From Burhinus oedicnemus (taxonomy: Eukaryota; Chordata; Aves; Charadriiformes; Burhinidae), in the NCBI GenBank assembly GCA_008921705.1, contig VFFE01007487.1:868141-932140 (forward strand): 64,000 nt of DNA, written 5' to 3'. The position numbers and the translations under genes are program-made. The notes under the pieces are model-generated. The model searched no databases. It was not told where the DNA came from and worked only from the letters and a program-made list of their open reading frames with translations. How positions within the stretch are numbered: the stretch's first letter is position 1; every line of letters starts with the position of its first letter. Positions 37,465-50,340 of the stretch are shown here, piece by piece.

Positions 37465-40400
37465 CCTGACAGAGAGGGAGGAGAAAGGCATATTGCAGTG
37501 GTGATCCACACCTCATTCTTTGCCAGGGAACTCCTCCCCATTCCCTCACTCCAGGGGAGCGTGGGGAGCTGGGGCCATCTGTCGCAGCATCCCCAGCTGG
37601 GCCCTTCATCGCAGTATCCCCAGCCACTTTGGCTTGACCCCCATGGGTGGGTTCAGTCCATCGCTGTTGCATGCAGGCTGTACGATTCACAGGGCTTTAT
37701 TTTCTTGGAGAGCACCAGAGGCTTTGTACGGAAACTAGGATTTCTGACTTTCATTAAAGACTTTTCTCAGCGCTTCTTACTGCCTTGGAAATAAAGGCAT
37801 AACAAACAAAGCATATTTTTTTACGTAATAACAGCTAAGATTTAGCACTGATCTTATTGCGATACGAAGACACTGATTTTTCTTTCCAGCTTTCACTGGT
37901 GCAAATCAGTTGGAGTGGCACAGAAAGGATGGGGGATGAGTATCAGTCCCATGGCCTTCAAAGAGGGGAGGGTCGCTGGGGTGCTCTGTGCACCCAGTAC
38001 AGGGCTGGTCTATAAACTGGTTTTTGAACACGGTGATCCTCAGCCAGAACTGAGGGGACACGTCAAAAATAGGGTTTAGAGGTCATGAGTCCAGGAAAAA
38101 AAAGCGTAGCTGGTTGTCGCTTTTTACACTAAATTTTTTCAGACCTAGCTGGGAGCTTGCGTTGCTCCAGCACCTGGGTCAAAGGCAGTGCCTTGCCCTG
38201 GTTTCTCACCTTCCCCCCAGGCTGTGCAGTGCCATTGTTGTGAACAATGGCCCAAAAAACAAGTTCCACCAGTCACGTATTTTACAGCTGAATAGGGTTG
38301 TGCTGGCTCCTGCCTTCAGCGACTCCAGACAGCGAAGGGGCTGAAGAGGCTCTGAGCAAAATGAGCGCAGGTGAAGAAGGTGCCATTGGAATTCCTGCTT
38401 CAGAGCAGGAGATGATGAGTTTCGGTAGAAAGTCAGATTGCTTTCATGAAGCTTCAGGGTGTTTGGAATGGTAAACTCCCGGAGATCGGCTGGGTTTAGC
38501 AGCTCCTATGTGTGTGCGCTCAGCTGCGTTCGCTTGGAGTTGGACAATGCCTTGGTCAAATTCCTGGTCAGCTTTTAAGGGACAAAATAAAATCCAGTGT
38601 TATTTTTATAAGGTTGTTAGCACTGATGTAAAAAGATTAAATGAAAAGAGCACGGGCGGTTTTCTAGCTTCTGCAAATCTTTTCTTACCCAACCTTTTTC
38701 GACGCTAATTGATATTTTTCTTCTGCAAGTTATTCTCTTTTACAAATCGGTATTTTAAATGTAAATCCTGAAACCTTATCTTGGATGAATTCTAAACAGA
38801 GCTTGACAGAGTGCTGCATTTCAGCTTGGTGGTAAACCGAATAGTTACTAAACATGAAAACGGGCTGAATAGCTCACAGCACACTTACGGCAGTTTAACT
38901 CGGCACCGAAAAATGTCATTAAAAGGGTTAGATTCGACTCCAGAAAGAACAGCTGGAAATGGTCTATATTCATTTTGCCTGGTTTACTTTTCACTTTTCA
39001 CGGTCTGGCTTTCCAAAGTGTTTCAAGGTAACAGTCCCGTCCCTGGGCTCCACCTTCGCTCAGAAACAAAGCGCTTGATTTTAAAATACCTATAATGAGA
39101 TGTAATGAGAAGAGAGTAACTGAAGGCAAGGAGAAGGTGGATGATTAATAACCTTGTAAAATATGTTAATTAAATGCACTTCTCTAGAAGTGGATTTCCA
39201 CCCATTCCTTTGCAAACAGTTATTTGTCACCTTTCATAACATTTTGAAAGGAAAACCATGCCAGGGTCTGTAGATGGTTTTTGGATTTCTGACACAGTGA
39301 TGTCAGTATTGTAGGAAATCCCAGAAGAAAACAGTGGAAACTGCAGTATTTAGTATCTCGCTTTATAGCACATTTACATTTTTCTGGTTTTTTTTATTTT
39401 TCCGTTTTATTCTTTGAAGATGCTGTGAAGTTTCAATCATTTTACACCTTGACTTTTTTTTTTTTTCTCTCCTATCAACTCATAAATAGTTAAATTTTTA
39501 GGTAGAAGAGGATAATTACTATGTTTCCACTTGAAATATTGTAAAGCCCCAAGGCCCTGTCTTGGACAAATGTATTTTTCAGCAGCTCATTGTAATTTTG
39601 GTTTTGACTGAGGATCCAGCGCAGTTAAAACCCACACCCATCCGTAGAGAAGGGTGCATTTTCAGCCTTTAACAATAGCTTTATTTAGTAGGATTTTAAT
39701 GACTCCTTTGCTTTGGACTTGCAAAGGGGGAATATTTCTGCAGTGAGGGGGCCTGTCCTGAGGATCACAGGATGGTTTCCTGTGCCGGCCAAGTTGACAA
39801 AGAAGAGCCAATTCTGTGGATGATGATTATGCAAGATGGAAAAGTGCTGATAGACTGTGGAAAAATACAAGGCTGAGCCTAGCTGCATTGCAAACCTGTT
39901 TCCAAAAAAGCAGCTTTGAGCAGCTGACCTGGTGGTGTATGTGGGCGATCTATAGCAGGAGGTTGTTAGCCGCATTGGGGCGAGCAGGCTGAGATGGGGA
40001 GGGAGAGGAGGGTGCTTAGGGGGCTTGGTTTCAGAGAGAACAGGAGGCAGCTTTATGGGAGTTTTTAAGTGATGGTGGTGATGGTTTTTAAGTGGGCGGT
40101 TGTATAATTTTCCGATATAATATGCTTTTCAGGTTTGGTGGATTTTTTTTTTTTTTTTTTTAATTTTCAGTAATCAAAGTAAAGTTTCAGGTGATTGATC
40201 AAATAGAGAAAGGAAAGCCCAAACATTTCAGCTTCAGGTTATGGTTGAGTAGACTTTTGCTGACATCAGAAATTATTAATTGCACCAGCTAAATTACAAA
40301 GATGTTATCGTGGCTCTGGGAGCCAAGAACGTAATTAGGAGGGCTGTTAGATTCCCCATTCTGCTTCCTTGCTTTTGACTTTAACCATCAAGGCACTGAA

Positions 40401-41872
40401 TCAAGGTAAAAGTGAACTAATTTATGTGGAGAGTTTGGGGCTGTTTCAAGAACAATGTGAAATAGATGCACCTTAATTTGTTAATGGATGCCGTCCTCTC
40501 AAGAAGCTGGAGTCTTCACCCGAGTGCAGATGCTCCCATGGAGCGGCGTGTCCTATACTGTTACATATTACAACACATAGGGTGTGGTGGGCTTCTTGGG
40601 GTGAAGAGCTCAATATAATGGGTCATTGACAGCTGGTTAAACAGTATACGTGCTTCAGTCGCATTACTTTTTAACAGTATATGCCGTATACTCATGAAGT
40701 TGCTTCCACTGGCATCTAATTTAAAGAGTTCAGTGAATGCTACACGCATCTCACTTGCATTAAAACCATCTATAGCATTACTGAAGAAGACAGCATCAGT
40801 AAGTGTTTACCTAGACTTTAAAAATTATTTTAAATTTCTTAAGATGTTGGGTTTTTTCTTCTTCTTTCACATCCTGTTGTTCTAGCTAGAGACTGACCCT
40901 TCCCACCTCCCTGATGAAGTGATTTTTATCTTGTTTTTTAAAATAAACCTAAACCTGAGATGTCTGGTTTTGGCTGATACAGCATCTTCCCTTGTCAGAA
41001 CAGCCATGTGCATCGGCACCATCGCTTGGGGTCATCACCGTGCCTGCAAGGGCTGTGTTGCTTAGCTTCTGGCAGCCAAAATACTAGACATCTCTTTGTG
41101 GACCTCAGAATCGCTAATCTATTTTAATTTAGTAAACTTGAAAATACAGAGTTTGAGTTGTTCATGGTTTCCATCAGAACATAAGAGACTTAAAGCCCAG
41201 GATATATTTAAAAGGAAGCCACAACCATCAATGTATTCAGGTGCATGTTTCTACCTTTGTCCTTAGGCACATGTCCCAGTTCAGAAGGGCACTTAAATAT
41301 TTCCATAATGCCTTAGATTGCCCAACTGAAGTCAACAGGGCTGGTTGATGCCAGTAAAAGTACTTATGATTAACATTAGACACATTCTTTAGATGCTGAT
41401 GAACTGGGGCCTCTGATAATTTAAGAATGGCAAATGGTTGGGAATGTCATGTTTCTGTAAATTCAGAAAAACATGATGGTATTTTGTCGGGGTTTTTTGG
41501 CCATTGCCCTGTCTCCATAAGAAAGAAATTAAATGGTTAAACATGAAAAACATTAGCATTGCTGATATTATTATTTTTAGGATTTTATTATAGGTTCAGA
41601 AATACAAAAGAAAATGTTAGTTGCCACACAAAACTTTGGAAAATGGGGAACATATTCTTTTATGCAGTTATTTTAATAACTGTTTGGTAAGCTTATTTAT
41701 TGACTTATAAAATCTAGGAATTGTAATTGCTTTATGTAATAGGTTTTGAAATAGAAGTAAATATCAGCTGTAGGGCCTGTTAAAACTGAAATTTAGAAGT
41801 AATATAACTTTCAGTATTTTGCATTATTATATTTAATTGCCTACTCTAAAAAAGGGTGCTTCAAAGGAGTCT

Positions 41873-41921
41873 TTCAATTCCTTTCCAAGTTTTCAATTCT
41901 TTTCCAAGTTTTCAATTTTTT
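41873..41921. repeat. 19-bp tandem repeat, about 2.6 copies
   Basis: Units at 41873-41891 and 41892-41910 share TTCAATTC, a C or T, then TTTCCAAGTT; a partial third copy follows to about 41921. It is pyrimidine-rich on the + strand. A simple local expansion, no function apparent. Confidence 0.88.
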
Positions 41922-42419
41922 CCATACTAGGCACTGGGAGGGAAAATACGAAATTTTTTTTTTTTTCTTTACATTCTGTGGATTTCTTTGTATGGTCAAT
42001 ACATCTTTCACTCACTTATGAGGAGAAAGCCTTTTGGAAATAATAGCAAATAAAATTGTTGTGTAGAATCTGGCTGGCTGGCTTTCTCAGACTCAACGGG
42101 TCTCACATTGTGTATGGAGTTTTATTTTAAGATGTACTTCTGTTTTGCATTACAGTGGATTCCTCTCTAAAAATATTCAGGTGAAGGCAAATCTAGAAAA
42201 AAAAGATCGTATCTTTCCTTTAAATTGTAGCATCACCAATACTGTAGACTACAGCATTTCTTTCCGATCAGGAAGGCTGGGGTGTCTGTGGATTTATGAA
42301 ATATTGTTTGGAAAATCTTTCTGCAAAGCCAGGGCCTTGCCTGTAGCCAGGACGCTCCTGGAAGTCAACGGGAACTGTCAGGAGTAGTGTCTTTTTATAA
42401 GTTGAAGGACACCAGATGA

Positions 42420-42790
42420 AGGGCCACCTCAAGGCTCTGTGCAGGGAAGCCTGAACAGGGCTCGGCGATTGGTCCCGGTGCCTGTCCTCCATCCCTGTAC
42501 CTCTCCATCCCTGTCCTCTGCCAGCGCTCCCAAATTTCCCAAAGGCAAAATCAATCTGGCTTGCCGAAACCATTGATCTGAGCTTCCCAGCTGGCCTCGT
42601 CTGCAGTGACAGGGGGAGACCTGGCACAAATGACTGTGCTGGCAGATTGATGAGGACCGTAACTGGGAACGAAGCGGTAGCAAGGAGTAGCTGGGAGCAA
42701 TAACCCTTTCTGCCGGCACGCAAAGGAGCGCGTCCCCTCGGCCACTGCTGTTCATGGGGTTCAGCAAACTGTGCTGCGCTGCTCAGTTCC
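42420..42790. promoter_or_regulatory. GC-rich, CpG-bearing patch 1.5 kb upstream of a NAV2 exon
   Basis: About 15 CpGs occur in 370 bp, more than in surrounding intron, e.g. GGAGCGCGTCCCCTCGGCC near 42726. Overlapping open frames exist on the - strand, but none has a recognisable domain. It might be a minor regulatory island; this is weaker than the island at 35-36.3 kb. Confidence 0.25.
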
Positions 42791-44246
42791 CTGAAAGGCC
42801 TTACCTAGATGTGGGGGAACAAAATATTCCCAAGTAAGCAAAAACCGATTCAAAATTATTAAAGCGTCGTTAAAACCTATACGGCTATCTGTTTTGTAGC
42901 GCTAAGTGAGAAAAATGAAACGCTTTTCATTTCAAAGTTGCCAAAGGTTCTATAATAAGGCTATGTAGTAAGTCAGCGGTGAAGCCATGAGTAAAATTCA
43001 AGAAAGCAGACATAGATTGCCTTTCTTTCCATAGTTCAATTACGTAACACGCAATTCAATTTTAAATGCATCTATTAAATGCCCAGTATATCAATTTGTG
43101 AACGGCTTCCACTCTACGGTCAAAAAAACGCACTGCAGTCTCTTTGTTACAAGTTTGTAAAGCAAACAGAAATGCAATAGGGAAGAGAGTCTGGAGCTCC
43201 CACAGTCTGAGGCTGTGGTGGTAAATAGCTGGAGAACTGCCAGGAGATGAGCTCGTACCGCTAGCTGTTGCAAATGATCTATGAAATATGTATTTATGCG
43301 TTTCCCGCAGTAGTTATCCATCAGTGGACTGAAATGTCTTCGCAGAGGTACTTATTAGAGGACAATGTTTCAATCCCAGCATTATTGTTCTTGGAGATGG
43401 AGCACTTGTAAGCCAGTTTATAAATCTCTTCCTTAAGCAGCTTGTTTTTAAGGGCATTTTAGGAGTGGAGCATCTGGCTTGACTTGTAGATCATTTTGAT
43501 TCTGTCTATTCTAAAATCCAGATTGCTTCAGGCTCGGACATTTTTTGTTGGTGCTTTCTGTGTCCTAAACTTCCAGTTAGGTGTTTCTCGTTTACCAGAA
43601 GATGTTGAAGCTATCACGTGCTGGAAGAAGGTAGTCCTGAATAGTAAGCTGTTAACAGATCTCCTTGAAAAGGACATAAGGTACAGCTCAGGAGGGTTAT
43701 GTGCCAGCTGAACAGCTAAACTTCCAATTACTGACAATTTTTGGTGCTGGTGATGCTGTCAATGGTAGATCCAGGTTGTTGTCCACGTCTACGTAACAAC
43801 CAGGCACAAAAGATTGCTTCAGGCTAAATTTTTTCCTTGCATTTAAATGCCATCTCTGCATTACGGCTTAGCAAGTCCATACTACGCCTACCTGAAGATG
43901 TCTTCTTACCACCACCTTCCCCTGCTCTGGGACTGCAGGCATAAACTCCGGGGATCGCTTGAATGTTTGTTTACTCATACAATCTTTCAACTGAGTCAGT
44001 AAGAGTTGCATCATTGGCGCTACCGACTTAATGATGTTACGCATTAGGCTTTGCGGCAACCATGTAGTCAGTGAGCTGTGTGACTTTAGACCTGAAGTGC
44101 AACGAAGATAAGTTAGGAAAATGAGCAGACCCTTTTCATTTGGCAACCACACATAGGCTAAAGCTTGTAGAAATAATAATTTTCCTTTTGAATGATGTTT
44201 TGTCTTTTGACCCTTGTTTTCTGCCTTTGTTGTGCTTTTTCTCCAG

Positions 44247-44385
44247 CTGGGATGACAGCAGCTCTGTCAGCAGTGGGATCAGCGACACCATAGATAATCT
44301 CAGTACTGATGACATTAACACTAGCTCCTCTATCAGCTCCTATGCCAACACACCTGCCTCCTCCCGCAAAAACTTAGACGCACAG
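44247..44385 (+). CDS. NAV2: NAV2 exon (139 bp), SWDDSSSVSSGISDT segment
   Basis: The acceptor is TTTTTCTCCAG after a long T-rich tract; the donor is ACAG|gtaaga. The exon opens with the last base of the split serine codon and encodes WDDSSSVSSGISDTIDNLST, then a Ser-rich stretch ending SSRKNLDAQ, finishing on a codon boundary. This is the most conserved block of the navigator Ser-rich region. The ISDTIDNLSTDD form matches my memory of NAV2, while NAV3 has ISDTLDNISTDD. The rather acidic, serine-dense composition predicts disorder and phosphorylation (inference). Reading into the intron meets a stop within seven codons. Confidence 0.96.
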
Positions 44386-46084
44386 GTAAGATTTCTGGTT
44401 TAGACAAGTAACATTGATATTTATTATTTTCTCTGTGCGGTAAGTATAATTGTTTTAAGTTGGATGAACCTGAACACACGGACAGCCCTCAGTATGGACG
44501 GTATCACTGAAAAGGCAATGTCAAGCAATAGTAACCACCTTATCGAATGTGGCATTTATGAATATTTCCTCTACGCGTGGAATCCGTGGCATCTCTGCTG
44601 CGGTGGTGTGGCAGCAAAAGGCTTGCTTCTGCCTTCCTAACAGCACTGCTGCACAGAAAACATGCAGCAGTAGAGGGGTTTTTTGTTTTTTTTTTTTTAG
44701 CTCTAGGAAAGGTATTATGTTTTTTCTTAAAGAATAGAATTTAAGGAAGTCAATGTTTAAAGATTTTTTACACTTCCATTGGAAATGTAAGCATGCTAGG
44801 CAAATGAAATAGATTATTTTAAACTGCCAGGGCTGCAGGTTACTGCAGACTTTCTATTTTTGGCAGCATTTCATAGGAGGATAAATTTTACGTCCGTTGG
44901 CAGCTTACATGTACATTTTGCGCTCAGACACCACACATCCAAAGAAGGTAAAACAAGTGAAGATATCCAACAGGTTTTCATTCATCAATTAGACTGCATA
45001 ATAAAGAGATGTGCAGTAATATAAACTGCTTTTTTCCTCAATTGCATAGAATTTTGTTTGGAAAAGCATGGGACTGAGAAGTCCAGCTTTGTTCTTTGTA
45101 GCCCGACCTGCTCGAGGGACTCGAGTGTTGTGTGTCAAAGCAACCAGGATGCATTGACTTGGCGTTGCAGCAGGTAGAGGAGGAGGATGTAGGTATGACC
45201 TTCTCCTCTGTTTCCTCTTTTATTCTTCTCCAGTCCTTTTCATGACTGGACCCTAAATCTGGTTTTAATATCGGTTTTAATGTAGGTGTGTGGTTGCTGT
45301 GAAGTGTTACTCTGCCTACAGGACTGGGGTGCAAGCATATATTAGTCTTTGTTCCCTTGCCACAAAGTGCATAACTGAGCCTACGTTAAAGATTTCCAGT
45401 TAGCCTCTGGTTGTGTATCAGCGGTTGCATGTGCGCTCGAAACTGCTAATACAAGTTGAGAGGAGTTAAGATCTATGAAGTGTGATTTTCAGTGCGTAAC
45501 AGAGAGGGTAACACAGACGACTAGAAGTATCTTCTGACAATTGTTACTGTCTCAACGTTGTAATACTGTTGGGAAGAAAGGAAGAAAAAAGGAGACGTGA
45601 CTAAATGTTAACCTAAGGAAAAAAAAAATAGAAACTCATTTGAATTCTATCTTCTGATGGATCAGATTCTTGGAAACACCTCTGAGAGATCAAAATCTGT
45701 GTTGATGAACTCCTCTTCCTCCTCCACAACTATTACAGCATCCAATAGAGCGCAGACGTACACCAGAAGAAAAGCAGCTGAAGCTTGTACAGACAGTAGA
45801 GTGTAGTCATTAGAGGAGGAAGCTGGGAGCCAAGATGTACAAGTTGTGTTTGCAGTTTTTTGATGTGTAGGTCTGTGACCTACTTCTCTCCTCAGTTTTC
45901 ATGGCTGACAATATTTATTCTAGATATTACTATTATCTGCAAATTATTGTCCACAAAATACTTTGTTTTCATTTGAACATCTTGTCAACCAAGGGAATCA
46001 AAATAGCTTGGAGTGATGGAACCATGCATAGCTGGCAGGGTTGATTTTTTTGCTGCCCAAAGTAGTCTTCGCAGCTCATGACAC

Positions 46085-46965
46085 TCATGACAGCAAGTTT
46101 GCTGATGGCACCAAGCTGTGTGGTGCGCTTGTCACGCTGGAGGGAAGGGATGCCATCCAGGAGGGACCTGGACAGACTTGAGTGATGGGCCTGTGCAAAA
46201 CTCATGAAGTTCAATCAGGCCAAGTGCAAGGTCCTGCATGTGGGTCGGGGCAATCCCAAGCACAAATACAAGCTGGGCGGAGAATGGATTGAGAGGACCC
46301 CTGAGAAGGATTTGGGGGTGTTGGTTGATGAGAAGCTCAACATGAGCCGACAATGTGCACTTGCAGCCCAGAAAGACAACTGCATCCTGGGCTGCATCAA
46401 AAGCAGCGTGGCCAGCAGGTCGAAGGAGGTAATTCTGCCCCTCTCCTCTGCTCTTGGGAGACCCCACCTGGAGTATTCCATCCAGCTTTGGAGTCCTCAG
46501 CACAAGAAGGACATGGACCTGTTGGAGCGGGTCCAGAGGAGGGCCATGAAGGTGATCAGAGGGCTGGAGCACCTCTGCTATGAGGACAGGATGAGAAAGT
46601 TGGGGTTGTTTAGCCTGGAGAAGAGAAGGCTCCAGGGAGTATCTGAAGGGGGCCTACAAGAAAGGCTGGAGAGGGACTTTTTACAAGGGCATATAGCGAT
46701 AGGACGAGGGGTAACGGTTTTAAACTGGAAGAGGGGAGATTTAGATTATATATCAGGAAGAAATTTTTCACTTTGAGGGTGGTGAGACACTGGCCCAGGT
46801 TGCCCAGAGAAATTGTGGATCCCCCATCCCTGGAGGTGTTCAAGACCAGGCTGGATGGGGCTTTGAGTAACCAGGTCTGGTGGGAGGTGTCCCTGCCCAT
46901 GGCAGGGGGGTTGGAACTAGATGGTCTTTAAGGTCCCTTCCAACCATTCGGTGATTTTGTGACAC
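46085..46965 (+). mobile_element. CR1 LINE fragment, copy E, 5'-truncated
   Basis: The coding similarity begins with KFADGTKLCG near 46092. It continues in a long frame with [47 protein letters not shown] and [18 protein letters not shown] to about 46640. Then a deletion and frame loss break it. The 3' part (RLPREV-like coding, CCTGCCCATGGCAGGGG, GGTCCCTTCCAACC) matches copy D. The tail is eroded to ATTCGGTGATTTTGTG. This is the longest CR1 stretch here, sense to NAV2 and inactive. Confidence 0.94.
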
Positions 46966-49900
46966 AGCGAATGCTGCATCTGTGCCTTTTCTGTCTTACC
47001 TGGAGTGTTGTACCATGGCCTGTGCCCAGGTTTGCATTCCCCTGGGTGGTGAGCCACAAAGGACTGGCAGATATCTGCAGAGGGATGTGGGCTTTTCTTC
47101 TCAGGGTAGCCACTGCTTTGGTTCTCCTAAATAGTAGGCACTTAACTTTTAAACTGCTGTGATTCTGCCACATCTTTTTAAGGTGGTACAGAATTTGGAT
47201 TTCAGATAATTAAAGAGGGAGCTTGAAGCTAATACATGTGCAACTGGGAGTCCAGACAAATAATACAGCCACATCAAAGGGAGAGAGTCCTAACATGTCA
47301 GTGTCTGCTGATAAAATCAGTAACTTATGCAGAATCATCTCTGCAAAGGAAGAAGACGTTGTTGCAGTAGAAAAAAAGTCTCTGCTAAGAAATTGATTTT
47401 CAGAGCTGCTGAGTACTGGCTACTCTAGAAGCTGTAGCTTCTCCATCTTTGAGAAGCAGGACGTAAATATGATATTAACTCCATCTTCGTAGGCATTCAT
47501 AGTTGTTAGCAGCTTTTTGTAACAGTGCTATGAAGATGTTCGCCAGCTGGTTCTGAGCAAGCTAGGGATTGGAACCAGGATTTGCTTTACCATGTTCCCG
47601 TACATTGCTCTGATTATGCCAAGTACCAAACCACTTCATGTAGCTATACCACTTTTGGGGCCCTAATATTTTTCCCTTATATTGCACAGACTTAGATAAG
47701 TTACCTTTTAACACAGCACTGCGTATAGTATGCCTTTGAAGTCATGTCATGCACGTATTTTAAGGAGAAATTAAGACCTGGTGGACATTTGAAAATAACT
47801 TATTTAACTGAAATAAGACGGAATAGAGGAAGAGATCAAGTAATAAACTTGTTCACATAATGCTAAAAAGATCAGAAGATGGAAAGGAAACAATTCCCTT
47901 AAATAGAAAACACCAGCATCTTTAAGCTGTTGGATCAAGATGACTTCTCAGTTTCGTTGGAGCAAAGATGGGTTTGGTCTGTTCACGGCTGTGTGAATAG
48001 ATTTACAAAACTGTAGGAATAAATTGAGAAATCCTGGTGGTTACCGCTACTCCCAGCTCCGTCAGATGGCAGGCTTTGCTCCCTGCTCGTGCTCGCTATG
48101 TCTTGCCATGACCTCCAGCAAACAGTATTTCCACTTTCACCCACTCCAGGCCGTTCAGGCGGGTGGAGTTTCAGCTGCGATCCCAAAGCCAGGTTTCACC
48201 GTGTTTTGGGTTTGATTCCTTAGTCATGTTTCTGTGCTGTTCTCAGTGTTTACCATTAAACAGAAACACCTCTGGCCAGAGGGCTTCAAGGGTAGATGTG
48301 CAGCAGTTCAAAGGCTATGGAAAAAGTTGAGCTGTGGGTGCAGCTGTGGAATGAAATGGAAGAGAGCAAAGATAGAGGACTTCTTGTAATGCCGTTCTCT
48401 GTGTTGAGATTTTACTATTCTTACAGATATAAAGGGGGAAAGTAGAAGGTACAGGAATGTTTCGTAGTCAACCAAAACTAGAATAAGTCCTTTGCCAGCA
48501 AGTAGGTGTATTTCTTGTTCTCAAATGCTAATGGTGTAAATAGGCAATTCCAGACAAGATACTTGAAGCAGGATACTAATGAGAGCACGTGAGGGATGAT
48601 GTTGATTATTTGTTACATCTTGCCTATGCTCTCTTCCAAGATCTGTAAACTTAGGAGACGTTTGCATGAAATGATGATTTTAGAGAAACACAGGACGTAG
48701 AAACAGTCACACTGTGAATTTATTATACGCCTACTGATGGTCATAAATAGAAGGTAACTATTCCCAAACCTTGCAGCCATACAAAAGAAAGCAGTGTTTC
48801 ATTCAAGTCTATGCTGAGTTGCTCTCTTTGAATGGGGAGGCAGGGAAACGACATTTGCATAGCACAAGGAAAATACACCAAGAAAATAGTATCTAAATCC
48901 ATAATTCAGCAAATGCTTCTTAGTCTAATGGCTTGATATACAGACAAATAACCAAAGCCCTAACTATTTCACGTGACTGAAAAAAGTTCACTGTGATGTG
49001 TGGTGTCAGCTTTCACATACTGATCACTTAGGCTAGTTTTTCAGGCTTTAAAAAAAAAAGTAATTACAGTAAAAAGGAGAGGAAATTAAACCACAACCCC
49101 CCTAGATTCTTTAATGTTAATGGTGTGATCTTGTAAGAAAAGAAAAGTCATAAACTTGAAACAAAAGACAGCATTTTGCTGAAAGCATGGTGAATGATCA
49201 TGCCTCCTTTCCTCAGCTGGGCTTTTCTGATGATCAAGAGGGAGTAAAAGGCTGTGGCCTTTATAATACTTGGGGGTATTTTAAATAATTTCCTTTTAAG
49301 TCATATTACCATTCGACTACTGCACAGTGCTGAGCACATTCATCTTTTGCTGAGGCTTGGGGAAGAGACGGCACTCAGAATCTTACCAAAATTCGCCAGC
49401 TCTGACTTGGGAGCTTTCATGATCGAGTGTTGAATGATCAGTCTCTTTCATGGTACTGTGATGTTGGAGAACACTTCCAACTATGAGTTTTTTGTCTGGA
49501 TCAGGGTTAAATGTGTGGATATTTGTCATTTGTGCCTGATCACAAAACAGTTGGTTGTGGTGTTACAAAATTTGCCCAAATTAATCAACAGCATTTGACA
49601 GGAGAAGAAGAATTTGGCAAGAGTAATCATAAGCAACAGAAAATGCTAATGTATGGGGAATGTATTACATATGTGTATATATAGGGTAATAAATTTAAGC
49701 ATTTCTGAGACTTTGGCAAAGGCTTGCTAATGAGAAAATTCTATATTTGATGTTGAGCTTTTCAAGATTCTCCCTAAAAGACTGGCAGCACAATCAGTCT
49801 GTGCAAAGAATAGGGGGGAAAACAGTTTGTAAGGGTTGAATATAAATTAAAAACTAAGTTAATGTATGTATTTAAGTCAGTCTTGGGTATTGTTAGAAGG

Positions 49901-50214
49901 TTGTTGGGGATTCATTTTTCTTCAGTTCTTGGGTGTCCTTCTAAGATGTTAGATTAGAATGAACAGCATTCCACATCTTCAGATCTCTTCAAAAAGCTGC
50001 CTCCTCATGCTCTGGAGATCAGATTGCCAGACAAGAGATAGGAAAGCAGCAGGAACAAAGGAAAGCTGGCTGCACAGGTTTGAAAGGTTTTTTTGGCATT
50101 GCAGTAAAAGGGTTCGTCAGAAATTTGAGATGGAGGATTATAAATGTCATGGAGCTGAATATGTCCTTTATAAATCAAGTGGGGTTTTTTTCCTTTTTTT
50201 TTTTTTTTTTTTTT

Positions 50215-50262
50215 NNNNNNNNNNNNNNNNNNNNNNNNNNNNNNNNNNNNNNNNNNNNNNNN
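50215..50262. other. Assembly gap (48 N) after a poly-T run
   Basis: Forty-eight N follow a run of T longer than 20 bases. The true length of the homopolymer and of the missing sequence is unknown. The gap ends 78 bp before a NAV2 exon, so the branch point region may be incomplete although the acceptor itself is intact. Confidence 0.98.
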
Positions 50263-50340
50263 TGATGGTTCTCATTTATGAAGCGTCTTAAAAGAAGGGC
50301 TTGCTCTGAAGGTTGTCTTACAATTCCTTATCTGCCCTAG

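Larger units (their letters stand above)
9712..44246 (+). other. NAV2: Very large NAV2 intron (34,535 bp)
   Basis: Both flanking exons are well supported and join in phase, so this is one intron unless an unrecognised cassette exon lies inside. It contains an antisense CR1 (24341-24484), sense CR1 copies (26228-26762, 37017-37373), a CpG-rich stretch (about 35030-36300), a smaller GC-rich stretch (about 42420-42790), short tandem duplications, a strong hairpin (11933-11973) and AT-rich stretches with homeodomain/POU-like words. Homopolymers include G runs at 16019-16029 and 32503-32513, an A run at 23813-23830, a T run at 40143-40161 and a GTT microsatellite at about 31310-31325. The rest looks like ordinary unique intronic DNA, and I found no further coding exon I can defend. 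Confidence 0.88.
44386..50340 (+). other. NAV2: NAV2 intron (5,955 bp)
   Basis: It holds one long CR1 fragment (46085-46965), a T run near 44680-44698 and an assembly gap of 48 N (50215-50262) close to its 3' end. The acceptor at 50335-50340 is CCCTAG. The codon phases of the exons on both sides fit direct joining (DAQ then TDAEKHC), as in the known protein. No other element is recognised; open frames outside the CR1 look like chance. Confidence 0.9.

Noticed and set aside
42268..42723. 151-codon antisense frame in the GC-rich patch
   Set aside because: No recognisable domain, and overlapping frames of similar length exist in the other reading frames, typical of GC-rich DNA.
46204..46776. 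190-codon frame as a host gene
   Set aside because: It encodes CR1 ORF2 motifs and is followed by a CR1 3' UTR.
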